Source: Paractinoplanes durhamensis (lineage in GTDB: Bacteria; Actinomycetota; Actinomycetes; Mycobacteriales; Micromonosporaceae). From it: DNA of 64,000 nucleotides. How positions within the stretch are numbered: the first letter of the stretch is position 1; each line of letters begins with the position of its first letter. The notes beneath the pieces were generated by a model that saw nothing but the letters and a program-made list of their open reading frames with translations, had not been told where the DNA came from and did no database searches. The translations under genes and the position numbers were made by a program. Positions 1 through 8,141 of the stretch are shown piece after piece. Where the stretch lies: assembly GCF_016862175.1 (NCBI RefSeq), contig NZ_BOML01000043.1, positions 248,001 through 312,000 of the forward strand, given 5' to 3'.

Positions 1-2
1 AC

Positions 3-668
3 TTATCGGCGCGCTTTTGCGACGACCCGGCCGCGCTCGGAGTCGGGGAAACGGTCGAGCATCGCCCGGACCTCGGCGGCGTCGGTATCGGCCCCGAAGA
101 TCTCGGTGCCGGGTTCCATCCGTACGCCCTCGGCCAGCGGCCCGGCCACCACCGGGTCGAAACCGAGCGTGTCGACCAGGGCGGCGACCTCGTCCACGCC
201 GTCGTCCCCGGCGATCGCGATCGCCTTGCGCCCGGGCGACCCGGCCGGCCGGGCACCCTCCTCGATGTCGTGGTAGCCCATGTGGTTGAACGCCTTCACC
301 ACCCGCGCCCCCGGCAGGAACGCCTGGACGATCTCGCTGGACGACGTGCGCGGGTCGGTGAGGTCGTCGCGGCGGCCGTCGACCTCCCACCAGTAGTTCA
401 TCGCGTCGACGACCAGCTTGCCGCGCAGCGCCCCGGCCGGCACCGTGCGGTACTTGCCGAGCGGCAGCGCGAGGATGACGATGTCCGACCGCTCGGCCGC
501 CTCGGTCGCGGTCACCGTGGTCGCGCCCGGGGTCAGCACCTCGACGATCAGCCGGATCTTCGCCGGGTCGCCCGAGCCGGCCACCAGCACCTGGTAACCG
601 GCGGCGACGGCGAGGCGGGCCAGGACGGTGCCGACCTTGCCCGCGCCCAGGATGCCGATCGTGGTCAT
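3..668 (-). CDS. NAD(P)-binding F420-reductase-like oxidoreductase
   Basis: A 221-residue protein that opens with a Rossmann dinucleotide fold (GILGAGKVG near residues 5-13). Its pattern is that of NADPH:F420 oxidoreductase-like proteins (NpdG/Fno-like, Pfam F420_oxidored), which pass hydride between NADP and F420 or act as small NADP-dependent reductases. The motif KAFNHMG near residue 126 fits that family's region after the cofactor domain. Its ATG overlaps the TGA of the upstream LLM-class flavin gene (ATGA), so the two are translationally coupled. An F420 role is plausible because the partner family includes F420-dependent enzymes, but the substrate cannot be read from sequence. The stop lies at the window edge and the gene looks complete. 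Confidence 0.8.
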   Translation of the reverse strand: MTTIGILGAGKVGTVLARLAVAAGYQVLVAGSGDPAKIRLIVEVLTPGATTVTATEAAERSDIVILALPLGKYRTVPAGALRGKLVVDAMNYWWEVDGRRDDLTDPRTSSSEIVQAFLPGARVVKAFNHMGYHDIEEGARPAGSPGRKAIAIAGDDGVDEVAALVDTLGFDPVVAGPLAEGVRMEPGTEIFGADTDAAEVRAMLDRFPDSERGRVVAKARR

Positions 669-1702
669 TTTTCCTCCGCCAGCAGCTCGCGGACCATCGG
701 CGCCACCTTCGCGCCGAACAGCTCGACCGCGCGCGTCCGGGCGGCGACCGGCTGCGCACCGGCGGTGTAGATCATGTCGAAGCGGCCCACGCCGAGTGAC
801 CTTACGGTGCGGGCGATCTTGCGGGCCACGGTGTCCGGCGACCCGATGTACAGCGAGCCGTGCTCCGCCTCGGCGTCGAACTCGGCCCGCTTCAGCGGCG
901 GCCAGCCGCGCAGCGCCCCGATCCGGTCCCGGATCACCTTGTAGGGCGCGTAGTAGAGCTCCCTGGCCTCCTCGTCGGTGTCGGCGACGAAGCCGGGGGA
1001 GTGCATGCCGACCGGGTGCGCGACGGTGCCGAGCTGGTCGGCGGCCCGCCGGTAGAGATCGACGTACGGAGCGAAGCGCTCCGGGGAACCACCGATGATC
1101 GCCAGCATCAGCGGCAGGCCGTAGCGGGCGGTGCGGACCACCGACTGGGGTGAGCCGCCGACGCCGACCCAGGTGGTCAGCCGGCCGGACTCGGTCTTCG
1201 GGAACACGTCGGCGTCCTGAAGCGGGGCACGGGTGGTGCCGCTCCAGGTGACCGGCTCCTCGTCGAGCAGCTTCGCGAACAGGTCGAGCTTCTCCTCGAA
1301 GAGGACGTCGTAGTCGCTCAGGTCGTACCCGAAAAGGGGGAACGACTCGGTGAACGAGCCGCGCCCGAGGATGACCTCGGCGCGGCCGTTGGCGATCGCG
1401 TCGACGGTCGCGAACCGCTGGAACACCCGGACCGGGTCGTCCGAACTGAGCACGGTGACGCCGGAGCCGAGCCGGATGCGCTTGGTGCGCCCGGCGATGC
1501 CGGCCAGCACGGTCTCCGGGGTGGAGATCGAATACTCCGGGCGGTGGTGCTCGCCGAGGGCGATCGCGTCGACGCCGAGTTCGTCGGCGAGCACCGCCTC
1601 CTCGACCACCTGCCGGATCGCGGCGGCGTGCGAGAGAGGGGCGCCGGCGTCGTCCACCGGCACGTCGCCGAAGGTGTCGAGGCCGAGAATGAGGTCACTC
1701 AT
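665..1702 (-). CDS. LLM class flavin-dependent oxidoreductase
   Basis: A 345-residue luciferase-like (bacterial luciferase/F420 LLM superfamily) oxidoreductase of TIM-barrel type. It carries typical stretches such as ALGEHHRPEY near residue 50 and VILGRGSF in the barrel. An upstream in-frame start at 1732 exists, but the ATG at 1702 has GGAGG about 9 bases before it and begins with the usual family N-terminus (MSDLILGLDTFGD). The gene is the first of a two-gene operon with the NAD(P)-binding protein and is divergent from the MarR gene at 1780. The shared intergenic region holds two repeats that look like operators for that MarR protein. The substrate is unknown; monooxygenation or F420/FMN-dependent oxidation is inferred from family only. 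Confidence 0.88.
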   Translation of the reverse strand: MSDLILGLDTFGDVPVDDAGAPLSHAAAIRQVVEEAVLADELGVDAIALGEHHRPEYSISTPETVLAGIAGRTKRIRLGSGVTVLSSDDPVRVFQRFATVDAIANGRAEVILGRGSFTESFPLFGYDLSDYDVLFEEKLDLFAKLLDEEPVTWSGTTRAPLQDADVFPKTESGRLTTWVGVGGSPQSVVRTARYGLPLMLAIIGGSPERFAPYVDLYRRAADQLGTVAHPVGMHSPGFVADTDEEARELYYAPYKVIRDRIGALRGWPPLKRAEFDAEAEHGSLYIGSPDTVARKIARTVRSLGVGRFDMIYTAGAQPVAARTRAVELFGAKVAPMVRELLAEEK

Positions 1703-1720
1703 GGTGCTGTCCTCCAGTAA

Positions 1721-1760
1721 TTGACGTGTCAACTATGAAGCCGTACGATTGACATGTCAA
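1721..1760. promoter_or_regulatory. Paired operator sites between LLM and MarR genes
   Basis: Two near-identical 12-base inverted repeats: TTGACGTGTCAA at 1721-1732 and TTGACATGTCAA at 1749-1760, each followed by CTA. They are 28 bp apart and sit in the 77-bp gap between divergent starts at 1702 and 1780. The likely ligand is the adjacent MarR-family protein, which would control both itself and the oxidoreductase operon. This is inferred from position and symmetry. Confidence 0.7.
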
Positions 1761-1779
1761 CTACAGGGGGTGGGTTCTT

Positions 1780-2238
1780 ATGCCCGGCACACGCAAGCTG
1801 CCGACCCGCGAGGAGTTGCGCATCTGGCGCGACTTCCTGGAGACCGGCGAGGCGCTCCGCAATGTGCTCGCCGCCCGGCTGCAGGCCGACACCGGTCTCT
1901 CGCCCGGCGACTACGCGGTGCTGCTGGCGCTGAGCGAGGCCGAGGGCAACCAGGTGCGCTCGTCCGAGCTGGCGGCGCTGGTCGGCTGGGAACGCAGCCG
2001 CCTGTCCCACCACCTCGGCCGGATGGAGCGGCGCGGCCTGATCACCCGCGAGGAGTGCGCCACCGACAGCCGGGGCGCGGTCGTGGTCCAGGCCCCGGCC
2101 GGCGCCGAGGCCTTCCAGGCGGCCACGGTCCCGCACCTGCGAGCCATCCGGGAGCTGTTCGTCGACGCGCTCACCCCGGCCCAGATCACCGCCGCCGGCG
2201 AGATCGCCGCCGCCCTGCGCCAACGCTTGCGTGACTAG
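1780..2238 (+). CDS. MarR family transcriptional regulator
   Basis: A 152-residue winged-helix regulator. The recognition region reads SSELAALVGWERSRLSHHL (residues about 65-83), followed by the wing and the conserved MERRGLITREEC stretch. AGGGG lies about 10 bases before the ATG. It is divergent from the LLM oxidoreductase operon and probably represses it through the twin TTGACRTGTCAA repeats in the shared gap. MarR proteins usually release DNA on binding a phenolic or other small ligand; the ligand here is unknown. Confidence 0.88.
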   Translation: MPGTRKLPTREELRIWRDFLETGEALRNVLAARLQADTGLSPGDYAVLLALSEAEGNQVRSSELAALVGWERSRLSHHLGRMERRGLITREECATDSRGAVVVQAPAGAEAFQAATVPHLRAIRELFVDALTPAQITAAGEIAAALRQRLRD

Positions 2239-2246
2239 GTTCCGGC

Positions 2247-2440
2247 CTATTGGAAATCGAGCTGTGCGATGTCCCAGGTGGACAGGCAGAACGGGTGTCC
2301 CACCGGATCGGCGTACACGAAGCAGTGATCGAGTTGGGCTGGAAGTCGAAGCGGGTGGCGCCGGCAGCGAGGAGCGCGCCGCGGTCGCCGCGAGGTCGTC
2401 GACGGCTCGCCTCGGCTCGATCTTGTCGAGTTGCGGTGCC
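2247..2440 (-). pseudogene. VOC family (glyoxalase-like) gene relic
   Basis: No intact frame exists, but three consecutive fragments on the minus strand together read like the C-terminal half of a VOC/glyoxalase-like protein: VDDLAAT, then in another frame ALLAAGATRFDFQPNS, then in the third frame VYADPVGHPFCLSTW, ending at a TAG at 2247-2249. At least two frameshifts separate them. The N-terminal half is not recognisable. I read this as a decayed gene next to the MarR regulator. Confidence 0.65.
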
Positions 2441-2517
2441 AGCCGCACAGTGACTCGACTAGATCCTTCCGGGCAGGGTCACAGTCAGCTCCCTGCAGTC
2501 GAGCTGCCGGGCGGCCC

Positions 2518-2668
2518 GAGACCCGTCCTTCGGGAGGTCGAGCTGCCGGGCGTGCCGAGACCCCGTCCTTCGGGAAAGTGGAGCTGCTGGTGGCGGGCAA
2601 GGCCCCAACCTCCGGGAAGTCGGGCCGTCGGTTGCCGGCCAAGACCCCAATTTCAAGAAATCGGGGCG
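2518..2668. repeat. Tandem ~42 bp intergenic repeat array, copy A
   Basis: Four degenerate units begin at about 2518, 2557, 2599 and 2641, a period of 39-42 bp. Each starts with RAGRCCCC and carries a short internal dyad (for example CCCCAATTTC / GAAATCGGGG in the last unit). No open frame spans it. The same family recurs in the same orientation at 57488-57650. The remaining DNA from 2669 to 2826 shows nothing recognisable. Confidence 0.65.
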
Positions 2669-2826
2669 CGGAGGTTCGCATGCGGAGTGGATGTGCCGCC
2701 GGAACGCCGCCCGATCGGAAGCGGAGCAACAGCCTGACGGCGGGGGAGCCGCGCATCGGGCGGCGGAGCCGGGTGTCGAAGCCTGGGCAGCGGAGCGGGG
2801 TGGGTCGTCGAATCCGTCGGCTCGGG

Positions 2827-3263
2827 TCAGGCGGCGGGTGTGCGTGGATCCGGGTGGTAGATGTCCGGCTCCAGGTAGATGACCTTTGCCGACGGGACGG
2901 CCGTGCGAACCCGGGCCTCGGCATCGTCGATGGTCGCCGCGATCTCGGCCCCGTCGTCACGAGCGTCGACGGCGATCTTCGCCGCCAGGAGGAGCTCGTC
3001 CGGCCCGAGGTGCATCGTGCGCAAGTGGATGACCCGGTCGACGCCAGGGGAGGCGAGCAACGCTTTTTCGATCGCCACCACCTGCTCCGGAACCGCGGAC
3101 TCGCCTGGTTGGCCGAGTCGGCGACCGAGTGCACGCCTTCGGCCAGCATCGATGCCGAGCCGGTGATCGCGGCGGCGATGAATTTCGCTACTCCGATCGC
3201 CAGATTCGCGCTCAGCGCCGTCACTACGGCCTTCGTGCTGCCCTCGCCCGCCGTCGAACCTCT
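2827..3263 (-). pseudogene. Cation diffusion facilitator relic (internal deletion)
   Basis: The 5' part (about 3105-3263) encodes a CDF N-terminus with the first membrane helix and a metal-site-like EGVHSVADS stretch. The reading frame then jumps, at about 3104, to a C-terminal cytoplasmic domain (GESAVPEQVVAIEKALL, then IHLRTMHLGPDEL and VIYLEPDIY) ending at 2827. CDF zinc/iron exporters of this type are about 300 residues long. Here only about 50 plus 92 residues remain, so roughly 170-190 residues (most of the membrane domain) are deleted and the two ends are out of frame. Non-functional. Confidence 0.75.
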
Positions 3264-3392
3264 CCCCGTTGATCAGCAGACAGTCTCGCAGCCCGTTCGG
3301 TGCGGATGGCGGGAGACCGGGCAGACCCGTGAGGTTTGGCCGGTGACAGCGGCCGGGAACTCCGTGCGCAACCCCCGAAGCGAGGAGCTGAC

Positions 3393-3659
3393 GTGGAAAT
3401 CTCCGGCATCATCACCGCGATCATCATCGGCCTGATCATCGGCGCGCTGGGGCGGCTCGCGGTGCCCGGCAAGCAGAACATCCCGATCTGGCTCACCATC
3501 GTGATCGGCATCGTCGCGGCCCTGATCGGCACGTTCATCGCCGCCGCGATCGGCGTCGACGACACCGACGGCATCGACTGGATCGAGCTGATCCTGCAGA
3601 TCGCGCTGGCCGCCGGCGGCGTAGTGCTGGTGGCCGGCCTCCGAAGCCGCCGCCCCTGA
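3393..3659 (+). CDS. GlsB/YeaQ/YmgE family membrane protein
   Basis: An 88-residue, very hydrophobic protein of the transglycosylase-associated (GlsB/YeaQ/YmgE) stress-response family. Three membrane segments are visible (about residues 3-22, 30-52 and 65-82), with the family's short GALGRL-PGKQ loop after the first. The GTG at 3393 is preferred because GAGGAG (3382-3387) precedes it; an upstream ATG in the same frame has no such site. It stands alone between a CDF relic and a convergent LysR gene. The molecular role of the family is not settled. Confidence 0.85.
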   Translation: MEISGIITAIIIGLIIGALGRLAVPGKQNIPIWLTIVIGIVAALIGTFIAAAIGVDDTDGIDWIELILQIALAAGGVVLVAGLRSRRP

Positions 3660-3713
3660 GCCTGCCGGGCCGGAAGCGGGCCCGAAGTCAAGGAACCGAC
3701 ACGCCCGGCGCGA

Positions 3714-4661
3714 TCACTGCCAGTCCGGCAGCCAAACGGTCGAGCCGGGCGTCTCTGCGTCCGGGCGGTGGGGGCGGAATCGGGTGCGGAAGTAGTCGCT
3801 GAGCTCGGCCAGCCCCGGGTGTGGGTTGTCGGCGTGCCAGATCAGGGACATGGGGTAGATCGGGGCCGGGTTGCGGACCGGGATGCGGCGCAGGTCGTAG
3901 CTGTCCGGCCACAGGTAGCGGGAGCCCTCGCCGACCAGCGTCGCCAGCTCGGCCGAGTCGGCTATCTCGGCCAGCAGGGCCTCGTTGCCGAACACCGGGC
4001 CGACCATGTCGATGGTCAGCCCGAATGCCGCCGCCAGCTCGACGTAGTAGGCGGCCCACTCGGTGCCGGGGGCCATCCCGGGCATCCAGATCCGGTGGCC
4101 GGCCAGCTGGGCGGGGGTGACGGCGGCGGCCCCGGCCAGCGGGTGGCGCGGGCCGACGAGGAGCTGGTGCGGCTCGTCGATGACCCGGGTGGTCCGGATC
4201 GGGCGGGGCAGGTGGGCGGCCGGGACCGTCACCGCGTGGAAGGTGGCGTCGATCGTGCCCGCCTCGACCTCGGCGATCGCGGCGGCCACCCCGATGTCGA
4301 GGGTCACGACGTCCAGGTCGATCTCGGGGTGCAGGCGGTAGAAGTCGTGCAGGAGCACCGCCGCCGCGATCCGCCGGTTGACCACGTCGACCCGCAGGGC
4401 ACGACGGCCGGGGCGCACCGAGGCGTCCGCCCGCTTCTCGACCCGGAGCAGCTCGCGGGCGTGCGGCAGGAACGCCTGCCCGTCGATGGTCAGCTGGATG
4501 CCGCGGGCGGTGCGGGTGAACAGGCGCACCTCGAGGTCCCTCTCCAGGGCGGCGATGCGCTTGGAGACGGCCTGCTGGGTGATCGCGAGGGCGGCCGCGG
4601 CGTCCTGAAATTGGCCGGCGTCGGCGGCGGCCACGAAGGTGCGCACGGCGTCGAGATCCAT
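3714..4661 (-). CDS. LysR family transcriptional regulator
   Basis: A 315-residue LysR-type regulator. The N-terminal winged helix covers residues 1-60, with AALAITQQAVSKRIAALE as the recognition segment and a conserved LFTRT. The remainder is a periplasmic-binding-protein-like effector domain. It is divergent from the MFS transporter at 4753. The 91-bp gap contains a dyad (CACAAC-5-GTTGTG) of the kind LysR proteins bind. It probably controls the exporter; the inducer is unknown. Confidence 0.9.
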   Translation of the reverse strand: MDLDAVRTFVAAADAGQFQDAAAALAITQQAVSKRIAALERDLEVRLFTRTARGIQLTIDGQAFLPHARELLRVEKRADASVRPGRRALRVDVVNRRIAAAVLLHDFYRLHPEIDLDVVTLDIGVAAAIAEVEAGTIDATFHAVTVPAAHLPRPIRTTRVIDEPHQLLVGPRHPLAGAAAVTPAQLAGHRIWMPGMAPGTEWAAYYVELAAAFGLTIDMVGPVFGNEALLAEIADSAELATLVGEGSRYLWPDSYDLRRIPVRNPAPIYPMSLIWHADNPHPGLAELSDYFRTRFRPHRPDAETPGSTVWLPDWQ

Positions 4662-4677
4662 CCGGCGACCCTAGCGG

Positions 4678-4694
4678 CACAACGAACGGTTGTG
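4678..4694. promoter_or_regulatory. Candidate LysR operator
   Basis: The inverted repeat CACAAC-GAACG-GTTGTG lies between divergent lysR (start 4661) and MFS (start 4753) genes, close to the regulator start, as is usual for an autoregulatory LysR site. Confidence 0.5.
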
Positions 4695-4752
4695 GCTCGC
4701 CGACCGGGCGGTTGTTTGCGGAGCGGTCGGCGGCGCTGCTTGGATCGCTGGC

Positions 4753-6027
4753 GTGGCGAGGAGAGCTCTGGGGCGGCAGTTCGGCTGGCTGTGGGTGGCG
4801 TACGCGGTCAGTGCCTACGGCTCGGGCTTCGGCTTCGGGGCGCTTCCGCTGATCGCCGTGCTGGTGCTGCACGCGACGCCGGCCGAGGTGGCCGCGCTGT
4901 CGGCGGTCGGGCCGGCGGTGGGGGCGCTGCTGGCGTTGCCGCTCGGGCCGTGGGTGGAGTTCCGGCCCAAGCGGCCGGTGATGATCGGCATGGACCTGGC
5001 CCGGTTCGCGGTGATGATCACGATTCCGGTCGCGTACGCGCTGGGCCGGTTGAGCTTCGCCCAACTGCTGGTTGTGTCGGCGGTGGTCGCGGCGGCGAAG
5101 GTGGCGTTCGGGGCGGCGAGCGGCGCGTACCTCAAGGCTCTGGTCCCGAAGGGGGACCTGCTGGTGGCCAACGCCCGGTTCGAGTCGACCACCTGGAGCT
5201 CGATCGCGGTCGGTCCACCGCTGGGCGGGGCGGCGATCGGGGTGTTCGGGCCGGTCACGACCGTCGTGGCGGACGCGGTCAGCTACCTGGGGTCGGCGCT
5301 GGCGCTAATCGCGATCCGAGGAGGAGGAGGCCGGCCGGAGGCGCAGCAGAAAGAAACGCGGAAGCTGACTGACGGGTGGCGGCACATCCTCGGCCACCCG
5401 GGTCTGCGGGCGCTGTTCCTGAATCAGCTGCTGGTCAACGGCCTGATCATGGCGACCGAGCCGCTGCTGGCGGTGCTGCTGGTCGGTGAGCTCGGGTTCC
5501 CGCCGTGGCAGTACGGCCTGGCCTTCGCGGCCCCCTGTGCCGGCGGCCTGATCGGGTCGCGGCTGGCCCGCGGGGTGGTGGCCCGGTACGGCCGGCGCCG
5601 GATCCTGCGGACCGTCGGCACGTTGCGGGTGATCTGGCTGATCGGGCTCGCCTTCGTCCAGCCGGGCGTCACCGGCCTGGTCACGGTGATCGCGGTGGAG
5701 CTGGCCATCATCATCAGCATGAGCCTGTACGGGCCGGTGCTCGCCACCTACCGGCTCGAGCACACCCCGGACGACCGGGTCGCCCGCACCCTGTCGGCCT
5801 GGTCGATCAGCACGAGTGCGGCGATCGCCGTCTGCACCGCGCTCGGCGGGGTGCTCGCGACGCTGACCGGCACCCGGACCGCGCTGGTGGTCGCCGGTCT
5901 GCTGATCCTCGGCACGCCGGTGCTGTTGTTCCGCAGCAAGGCCTTTGATCAGCCGAGCGCGCCCTCCCAGGCCGAGCGCAGCAGCGCCGCCACCACCTCG
6001 CGGCCGGCCGGGCGCGGGTTGGCGTAG
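4753..6027 (+). CDS. MFS transporter
   Basis: A 424-residue polytopic membrane protein with about 12 hydrophobic helices and the major facilitator loop signature in its second half (GSRLARGVVARYGRRR). It probably exports a small molecule by proton antiport. The GTG at 4753 (VARRALGRQFGWLW) starts just before helix 1. An upstream TTG at 4690 would add 21 unlikely residues and would overlap the LysR operator. The last about 25 residues run into the 3' end of the convergent dehydrogenase gene (5949), giving a 79-bp tail-to-tail overlap. Control by the divergent LysR protein is inferred. Confidence 0.85.
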   Translation: MARRALGRQFGWLWVAYAVSAYGSGFGFGALPLIAVLVLHATPAEVAALSAVGPAVGALLALPLGPWVEFRPKRPVMIGMDLARFAVMITIPVAYALGRLSFAQLLVVSAVVAAAKVAFGAASGAYLKALVPKGDLLVANARFESTTWSSIAVGPPLGGAAIGVFGPVTTVVADAVSYLGSALALIAIRGGGGRPEAQQKETRKLTDGWRHILGHPGLRALFLNQLLVNGLIMATEPLLAVLLVGELGFPPWQYGLAFAAPCAGGLIGSRLARGVVARYGRRRILRTVGTLRVIWLIGLAFVQPGVTGLVTVIAVELAIIISMSLYGPVLATYRLEHTPDDRVARTLSAWSISTSAAIAVCTALGGVLATLTGTRTALVVAGLLILGTPVLLFRSKAFDQPSAPSQAERSSAATTSRPAGRGLA

Positions 6028-7007
6028 GGGCTCGCCGTGACCGCGTCGGCGATCCGGTCGATGTCGGTGAACGCCATGCCCAGCTCGCACAGCGACCCGG
6101 GTGCGCCCAGGCTGTCGGCGAGGTCCCACAGGTAGCGGGCCGGGTCGTCGGTGCCGAAGGCCCGGCCGAGGGCGGCGACCGCGGGGGCGGCGAACGGCGC
6201 GTTGAACGCCAGCACGTGCGGCAGGACCACGGTGTGGGTCGCCGAGTGCGGCAGGCCGAGGGTGCCGCCGAGCGCGTGGCACAGCTTGTGGTGCAGCGAC
6301 ATCGTGGTGGCGCCGAGCACCGCGCCGCACAGCCAGGCGCCGTGCTGGGCCTCGGCGCGGGCGTCGAGGTCGTGGCCGTCGCGCACCACCGCGGGCAGGG
6401 CGGTGACGAGCGCCCGGGCGCCCTCCTCGGCCATCAGCGACACGATCGGCGAGGCGTCGGGTGCGTAGAGGCCCTCGACGGCGTGGGCGATCGCGTTGAA
6501 GCCGCTCGTCACGGAGAGTTCGGTGGGCATCGACACGGTGAGTTCCGGGTCGTAGACGACGCTCACCGGCAGTACTCGAGGGTCGCGGCCGGTGCGTTTC
6601 ACCCCGTCGGTGGTGAGCCCCCAGACCGGGGTCATCTCCGAGCCGGCGTACGTCGTCGGCACCGCCACCACCGGCAGCCCGAGTTCCTTGGCGATCGCCT
6701 TGCCGAGCCCGATCGACGAGCCGCCACCGACCGCGACACAACCGTCGGCGCCGAGCGAGGCGGCCAATTCGCACGCAGCCGCCGCGGTGGCCGCGGGGAC
6801 GTGCTCGCGGGCGGTGGGGAGAATGCCGGCGGCCCGCGAGCCGAGCGAGGCGAAGACCTGCTTGGCGACGGCCTCCTGGCGCGGACCGCTGATCACCAGC
6901 ACCCGGGAAAGGCCCAGCGCGGCGACCTCGGCCGGCACCTGGCGCAGCGACCCGGCCCCGAACACCACCCGCATCGGCAGCGCCGAGTAGATGAACTCCC
7001 GGCTCAC
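5949..7007 (-). CDS. Maleylacetate reductase (Fe-ADH family)
   Basis: A 352-residue member of the iron-containing alcohol dehydrogenase superfamily. It has the NAD-binding GGGSSIGLGKAIA region near residue 95 and the metal/active-site region SLHHKLCHALGG near residue 235. The segment YAGSEMTPVWGLT is typical of maleylacetate reductases, which reduce maleylacetate to 3-oxoadipate. Its GTG start overlaps the TGA of the intradiol dioxygenase gene (GTGA). The two thus form an operon for the last steps of hydroxyquinol breakdown: ring opening, then reduction toward the beta-ketoadipate pathway. Confidence 0.88.
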   Translation of the reverse strand: MSREFIYSALPMRVVFGAGSLRQVPAEVAALGLSRVLVISGPRQEAVAKQVFASLGSRAAGILPTAREHVPAATAAAACELAASLGADGCVAVGGGSSIGLGKAIAKELGLPVVAVPTTYAGSEMTPVWGLTTDGVKRTGRDPRVLPVSVVYDPELTVSMPTELSVTSGFNAIAHAVEGLYAPDASPIVSLMAEEGARALVTALPAVVRDGHDLDARAEAQHGAWLCGAVLGATTMSLHHKLCHALGGTLGLPHSATHTVVLPHVLAFNAPFAAPAVAALGRAFGTDDPARYLWDLADSLGAPGSLCELGMAFTDIDRIADAVTASPYANPRPAGREVVAALLRSAWEGALG

Positions 7008-7867
7008 GAGCGCAGCAGCCCGATGTCGAAGGTCAGCGTCCGGAACGGATTGTCCAGGCCGGCGGCCTCGGCCCGGGCCGGGTCGTCCACCAGCGGCACC
7101 TCACGGACCAGGCTCTCCTTGACCCCGAAGACGGCGTCGGAGTCAAGGTACGGACTGTCGGCGACGAAGACGTGCGTGGTCACCGAGCGATAGCCCGGTG
7201 CGGTCACGATGAAGTGCAGGTGCGCGGGCCGGTAGGGATGCCGGCCGGTCGCGGCGAGCAGTTGGCCGACCGGGCCGTCGTCGGGGATCGGGTAGAAGCG
7301 CGGCACCACCGACCGGAACCAGAACCTGCCTTCAAGATCGGTCCGGAACAGCCCGCGCAGGTTGCCCGGCGGCTGGATGCCGGGCTGCTGCACGTCGTAG
7401 AAGCCGTCCTCGTTCGCCTGCCAGACGTCCACGACGGCGTCGGCGAGGGGCTCGCCGGAAGGCCCGGTGACCTGGCCGGACACCAGGCAAGGCGTGCCCT
7501 TGTCGTCGAGCACGATCAGATCGCCGAGCGAGCGCGGCGGCGACTCGACCACATGGAACGGCCCGAGCACGGTCGACTCGGTGGACGTGCCGCCGCTGCG
7601 ATGATTGATCGTCTCGACCAGCATCGACACCCCCAGCACGTCGGAGAGCAGGATGAACTCCTGCCGCGCCGCGTCCGACTTCTGCCCGGTGCGGGTCAGG
7701 AAATCGACCGCGGCGGCCCACTCGGCCTCGGTCAGCTCGACGTCCTTCACGAACGCGTGCAGATGCTCGACCAGCGACGTCATCACCTGCCGCAGCCGCG
7801 GATCGGCGGTCGCCGCGAAGCTTTCGGCGACGACCTCCGCCGACCGCTCCTCACTGAACAGCTCCAT
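7004..7867 (-). CDS. Hydroxyquinol 1,2-dioxygenase (intradiol)
   Basis: A 287-residue intradiol ring-cleavage dioxygenase. The N-terminal helical dimer domain (residues 1-95) matches hydroxyquinol/chlorocatechol types, with LTRTGQKSDAARQEFILLSD. The non-haem Fe(III) ligands are visible as Tyr157 (GFYDVQ), Tyr192 (RFYPIP), His216 and His218 (PAHLHF). Together with the overlapping maleylacetate reductase gene this favours 1,2,4-trihydroxybenzene as substrate over catechol. The Shine-Dalgarno sequence is weak. No flavin monooxygenase that would make hydroxyquinol, and no aromatic transporter, is adjacent. Confidence 0.88.
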   Translation of the reverse strand: MELFSEERSAEVVAESFAATADPRLRQVMTSLVEHLHAFVKDVELTEAEWAAAVDFLTRTGQKSDAARQEFILLSDVLGVSMLVETINHRSGGTSTESTVLGPFHVVESPPRSLGDLIVLDDKGTPCLVSGQVTGPSGEPLADAVVDVWQANEDGFYDVQQPGIQPPGNLRGLFRTDLEGRFWFRSVVPRFYPIPDDGPVGQLLAATGRHPYRPAHLHFIVTAPGYRSVTTHVFVADSPYLDSDAVFGVKESLVREVPLVDDPARAEAAGLDNPFRTLTFDIGLLRS

Positions 7868-7943
7868 CCGCCCAGCTTAGGGTCTGCGCCGCCGCCACGG
7901 GCAAATGCGTCGCGCGCACCGGATTACCGAATTCACCACGGTC

Positions 7944-7958
7944 TTAAGAAATTCTTAA
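7944..7958. promoter_or_regulatory. AT-rich palindrome in divergent intergenic region
   Basis: A perfect 15-base dyad, TTAAGAA-A-TTCTTAA, in otherwise GC-rich DNA. It lies 77 bp upstream of the dioxygenase start and about 185 bp upstream of the sigma-factor start. It could be an operator for either gene; no regulator gene is adjacent. Confidence 0.45.
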
Positions 7959-8141
7959 TATGAGTACGCTGATCGGCTCCCCATTTCCTCCACGAATATC
8001 CTGCTCAGGAGCTTGTGACGCACCCGATCCGGGGAAAGTGATATGCGCCTGCCGTCAATAGAGCCGCCGATTGACAGGCACCCGGAAAACAATTTAGCCT
8101 CGCTCGGCGGAAACGACGGAACGGTAATTCGAGGAGTGCTG

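Noticed and set aside
3768..5372. 534-residue plus-strand open frame across the LysR gene
   Set aside because: It is antisense to a clear LysR regulator and runs into the MFS gene in another frame. Composition is Gly/Arg/Asp-rich as expected from high-GC shadow frames.
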